Shown piece by piece: positions 5,392 through 9,252 of a stretch of 9,252 nt of DNA. The notes below the pieces were generated by a model. The model did not search any database. It saw only the letters and a list, made by a program, of their open reading frames with translations, and was not told the DNA's origin. Position 1 is the stretch's first letter, and each line of letters begins with the position of its first letter. Made by a program: the position numbers and the translations under genes. The stretch is from DASPXY01 sp038227745 (lineage in GTDB: Bacteria > Planctomycetota > Planctomycetia > Gemmatales > Gemmataceae), in NCBI GenBank assembly GCA_038227745.1, contig JBBRPS010000400.1:1-9252 (forward strand). Direction: 5' to 3'.

Positions 5392-5395
5392 CCCC

Positions 5396-6040
5396 ATGCG
5401 ACACCGAAAAGCCGGCCGGAAGCTGAACCGCAATGCCAGCCACCGGCTCGCCCTGAAGCGGAACCTGGCGATGGCCCTGTTCCAGCACGAGCGGATCATC
5501 ACCACCGTCGCGAAGGCGAAGGAGGTGCGGCCCTTCGTCGAGAAGCTCATCACGCTGGCGAAGAAGGGCACCCTGCACGCCCGCCGCCTCGCCGCGGCGC
5601 GGCTGGGGCCTCCCGGCAACGCCGAGGTCAAGCCGGAGGGCGACGACGACGCCGACCATCGCAAGGTGCTGCAGAAGCTGTTCGCCGAGATCGGGCCGCG
5701 CTTCGCCGACCGTCCGGGCGGCTACACGCGGATCATCAAGCGCAGCGAGCGCCGCCTCGGCGACGCCGGCCACACCGCGTTCCTGGAACTGCTCAAGGAA
5801 GGCGAGACCAAGGTCCGGGCCCGGCCGCAGGCGCCGGCGCCGCGCGTGGACGAGGACAAGGAAGACACCGGGGCCGAGGAGCAGGCCCCGGCTCAGGAGA
5901 GCCAGACGCCCGCGGTCGGCACGCAGGAGCCCGGCGCGGCCCCAGCCGGCCAGGCCGGGACGCCCGCCGCCCAGCCGGGCACTCCCGAGGCCTCCGGTCC
6001 GGCGCAGACGCCGCCCGGCCAGGAGCCGCCGAAGACCTGA
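5396..6040 (+). CDS. rplQ: 50S ribosomal protein L17 with C-terminal extension
   Basis: L17 binds 23S rRNA near the peptide exit tunnel. The 214-aa product starts with the diagnostic MRHRKAGRKLNRNASHR and carries the core to about residue 140 (LFQHERIITTVAKAKEVRPFVEKLI, RPGGYTRIIKRSERRLGD, AFLELL). Two things differ from the E. coli protein of 127 aa: an inserted acidic loop at about 70-88 (GPPGNAEVKPEGDDDADH) and a tail of about 73 residues (142-214) rich in Ala, Pro, Gly, Gln and Glu with no visible fold. The tail is likely disordered. Extended L17 proteins occur in several phyla, so this is probably a lineage trait and not a fusion. It is the last gene of the block, with a terminator 20 nt after the stop. 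Confidence 0.96.
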   Translation: MRHRKAGRKLNRNASHRLALKRNLAMALFQHERIITTVAKAKEVRPFVEKLITLAKKGTLHARRLAAARLGPPGNAEVKPEGDDDADHRKVLQKLFAEIGPRFADRPGGYTRIIKRSERRLGDAGHTAFLELLKEGETKVRARPQAPAPRVDEDKEDTGAEEQAPAQESQTPAVGTQEPGAAPAGQAGTPAAQPGTPEASGPAQTPPGQEPPKT

Positions 6041-6059
6041 TCGTCCCTTCGCGAACCGC

Positions 6060-6096
6060 AGGCCCGGGGAACTCGATGTCCCCGGGCCTTGTTGTT
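6060..6096 (+). terminator. Hairpin terminator after rplQ
   Basis: AGGCCCGGGGA (6060-6070) pairs perfectly with TCCCCGGGCCT (6079-6089) across an 8-nt loop, followed by the T-rich TGTTGTT. The position 20 nt after the rplQ stop fits the end of the ribosomal transcript. Confidence 0.75.
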
Positions 6097-6179
6097 GGCG
6101 CTGTCTACGACCTGCACACCTGGTTGAACTGTGGCGTCGGGCCGAGACGGAGGCTATCCAGACCCACCGGGATCCCACG

Positions 6180-8468
<2,289 letters not shown>

Positions 8469-8489
8469 CGGCCGGTTCCCGGGCGGCGG

Positions 8490-8830
8490 AGAGGGCGGTA
8501 GCAGGTACTCCGTCAGCGGGCGCTCGAGGACTTCCGCGTGCAGCAAGAGGAGCGCCTGCCGTGCCGAGGCGAACCAGTCTGGCGCCGCCTCCGGGCGGGC
8601 GGCGAGTTGCTGGAGAAACGCCCGGACGTGGTCTTCGTTCAGATCCTGGGGATGCCGCTTGCCGTGGAAGAGGAGGTACTGCGTCACCCAATGGACGTGG
8701 CGCGCGGTGGAGGCATCGCAGACCTGGTGCGCGCGCAAGGCCGCGCGCAGGCGGTCGAGGAGTGTGGGCGGCCGTGGTGGAGGTGTCTCCGCAGGGGGGC
8801 GGGGTCGGGGGCCGAATCACGGGGAAGCAT
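8490..8830 (-). pseudogene. Truncated, frameshifted tyrosine recombinase (integron-integrase type), copy 2
   Basis: On the minus strand, ATG 8830 (AGAGGA 8 nt upstream) opens MLPRDSAPDPAP. A missing base in a C6 run (plus 8794-8799) then shifts the frame, which continues ETPPPRPPTLLDRLRAAL and the segment VHWVTQYLLFHGKRHPQDL, RAFLQQLA and ARQALLLLHAEVLERPL. That is the N-terminal SAM-like core-binding domain of integron-type integrases (compare VHWVRAFIRFHGVRHP in IntI1, from memory). Recognisable similarity ends near LTEYLLP (about 8495), just past the helicase stop. The catalytic domain with the R-H-R-Y residues is missing, so it cannot recombine DNA. Copy 1, at 1284, lacks this frameshift, supporting a deletion here. 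The frame stays open antisense through the helicase by chance. Confidence 0.75.
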
Positions 8831-9020
8831 GGCGGTGTCCTCTCGCCGGGATAGGGATACCTCGATAAGAAGAAACTGCTCAGGCCGATGCAAGCGAAAA
8901 ACGGGAAAAACGGGGGCGCGCGGCCCTCGCCTCACTCGCCGAGGGAGGCTGTTTCGGCGAAACGCGGGCTGGCGAGTCACCGGACGACAATCCCGCGGTT
9001 GCCCGCGGTCGGGGCACTGC
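8831..9020 (-). repeat. Recombinase leader, copy 2
   Basis: The reverse complement aligns by eye with 1097-1283 at similar spacing from the start codon. The TTTTTCGCTTGCA block and the AGAGGACACCGCCATG block are nearly identical. A hairpin (CCCTCG with CGAGGG; plus 8940-8945 with 8924-8929) lies at the same distance from the ATG as the hairpin in copy 1, with different bases. In integrons the attI site lies upstream of the integrase gene, so any such site would be in or beyond this stretch. Confidence 0.65.
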
Positions 9021-9252
9021 CGCAGGCCAAGGGCTTGCCACGGTGCCGGAGTACTCGGCACTGGAGGCCGCTGAAGGGATGAACAGGAACACGGGTGCAT
9101 ACCGAAGGTTCGGTGGTGTCCGCCGAATGTTGCCGAATTGACGCAAGCCGAAAATGGGTAAAGGGTTGCCCGTTCAGCGCCGAAAAGTCGGCGCTCGCCG
9201 AATCCGCAGAAAAACCTGGGATTCTGCCGGTTGGCAGCGCTGGCAGGACACC
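9021..9252. other. Gene-free right edge with short repeats
   Basis: No convincing coding frame is visible. GCCGAA occurs five times (9122, 9132, 9147, 9179, 9197). Two small hairpins are present: ACCGAA/TTCGGT (9101-9114) and an 8-bp stem AGCGCCGA/TCGGCGCT with an AAAG loop (9176-9195). TTGACG at 9138-9143 with TAAAGG 15 nt later could be a weak plus-strand promoter for a gene past the window. Confidence 0.4.

Noticed and set aside
4285..5664. 459-aa minus-strand open frame across rpoA and rplQ
   Set aside because: Antisense of two certain genes, with low-complexity Asp/His/Leu/Val composition typical of GC-rich shadows.

Overview
This is a high-GC bacterial chromosome window. Its core is a housekeeping block on the + strand (rpmJ-rpsM-rpsK-rpsD-rpoA-rplQ, then a Ski2-type DExH helicase), with accessory, repeat-rich DNA on both sides. 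The strong G/C bias at third codon positions, heptamer arrays between genes, integron-integrase-like relics and short coiled-coil genes suggest a planctomycete, possibly Gemmataceae-like. That placement is inference from general knowledge, because no database search was possible.

Layout. Positions 1-860 (- strand) hold the first codons of a gene leaving the window and a 223-aa three-helix membrane protein, in visibly less GC-rich DNA. Positions 900-1020 carry three copies of a short repeat, one inverted. Positions 1097-1390 (+) are the conserved leader and first ~36 codons of a tyrosine recombinase, broken off abruptly. Positions 1689-2184 (- strand) hold a pair of small coiled-coil genes overlapping by ATGA; the second has lost one base. 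A divergent 308-bp spacer contains a good sigma70-type promoter, from which the block for L36, S13, S11, S4, RNA polymerase alpha and L17 (2493-6040) runs to a hairpin terminator at 6060-6096. The helicase follows at 6180-8468. Positions 8490-9020 (- strand) hold a second, longer copy of the same recombinase 5' end and leader, frameshifted and truncated just past the helicase stop. The last ~230 bp show only short GCCGAA repeats and small hairpins.

The six core genes make ribosomal proteins and the alpha subunit of RNA polymerase, a classic co-transcribed set. The unusual part is their spacers: every spacer after rpsM inside the block holds a different repeat (a perfect 26-nt hairpin, two opposed heptamer arrays, a 67-nt near-perfect palindrome, and a six-unit heptamer array), each lying directly upstream of the next gene.

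The most interesting observations are these spacer repeats, the paired inverted recombinase relics with a conserved ~190-nt leader around the housekeeping block, and the small coiled-coil gene pair. I see no complete new defence or mobile system in the window.
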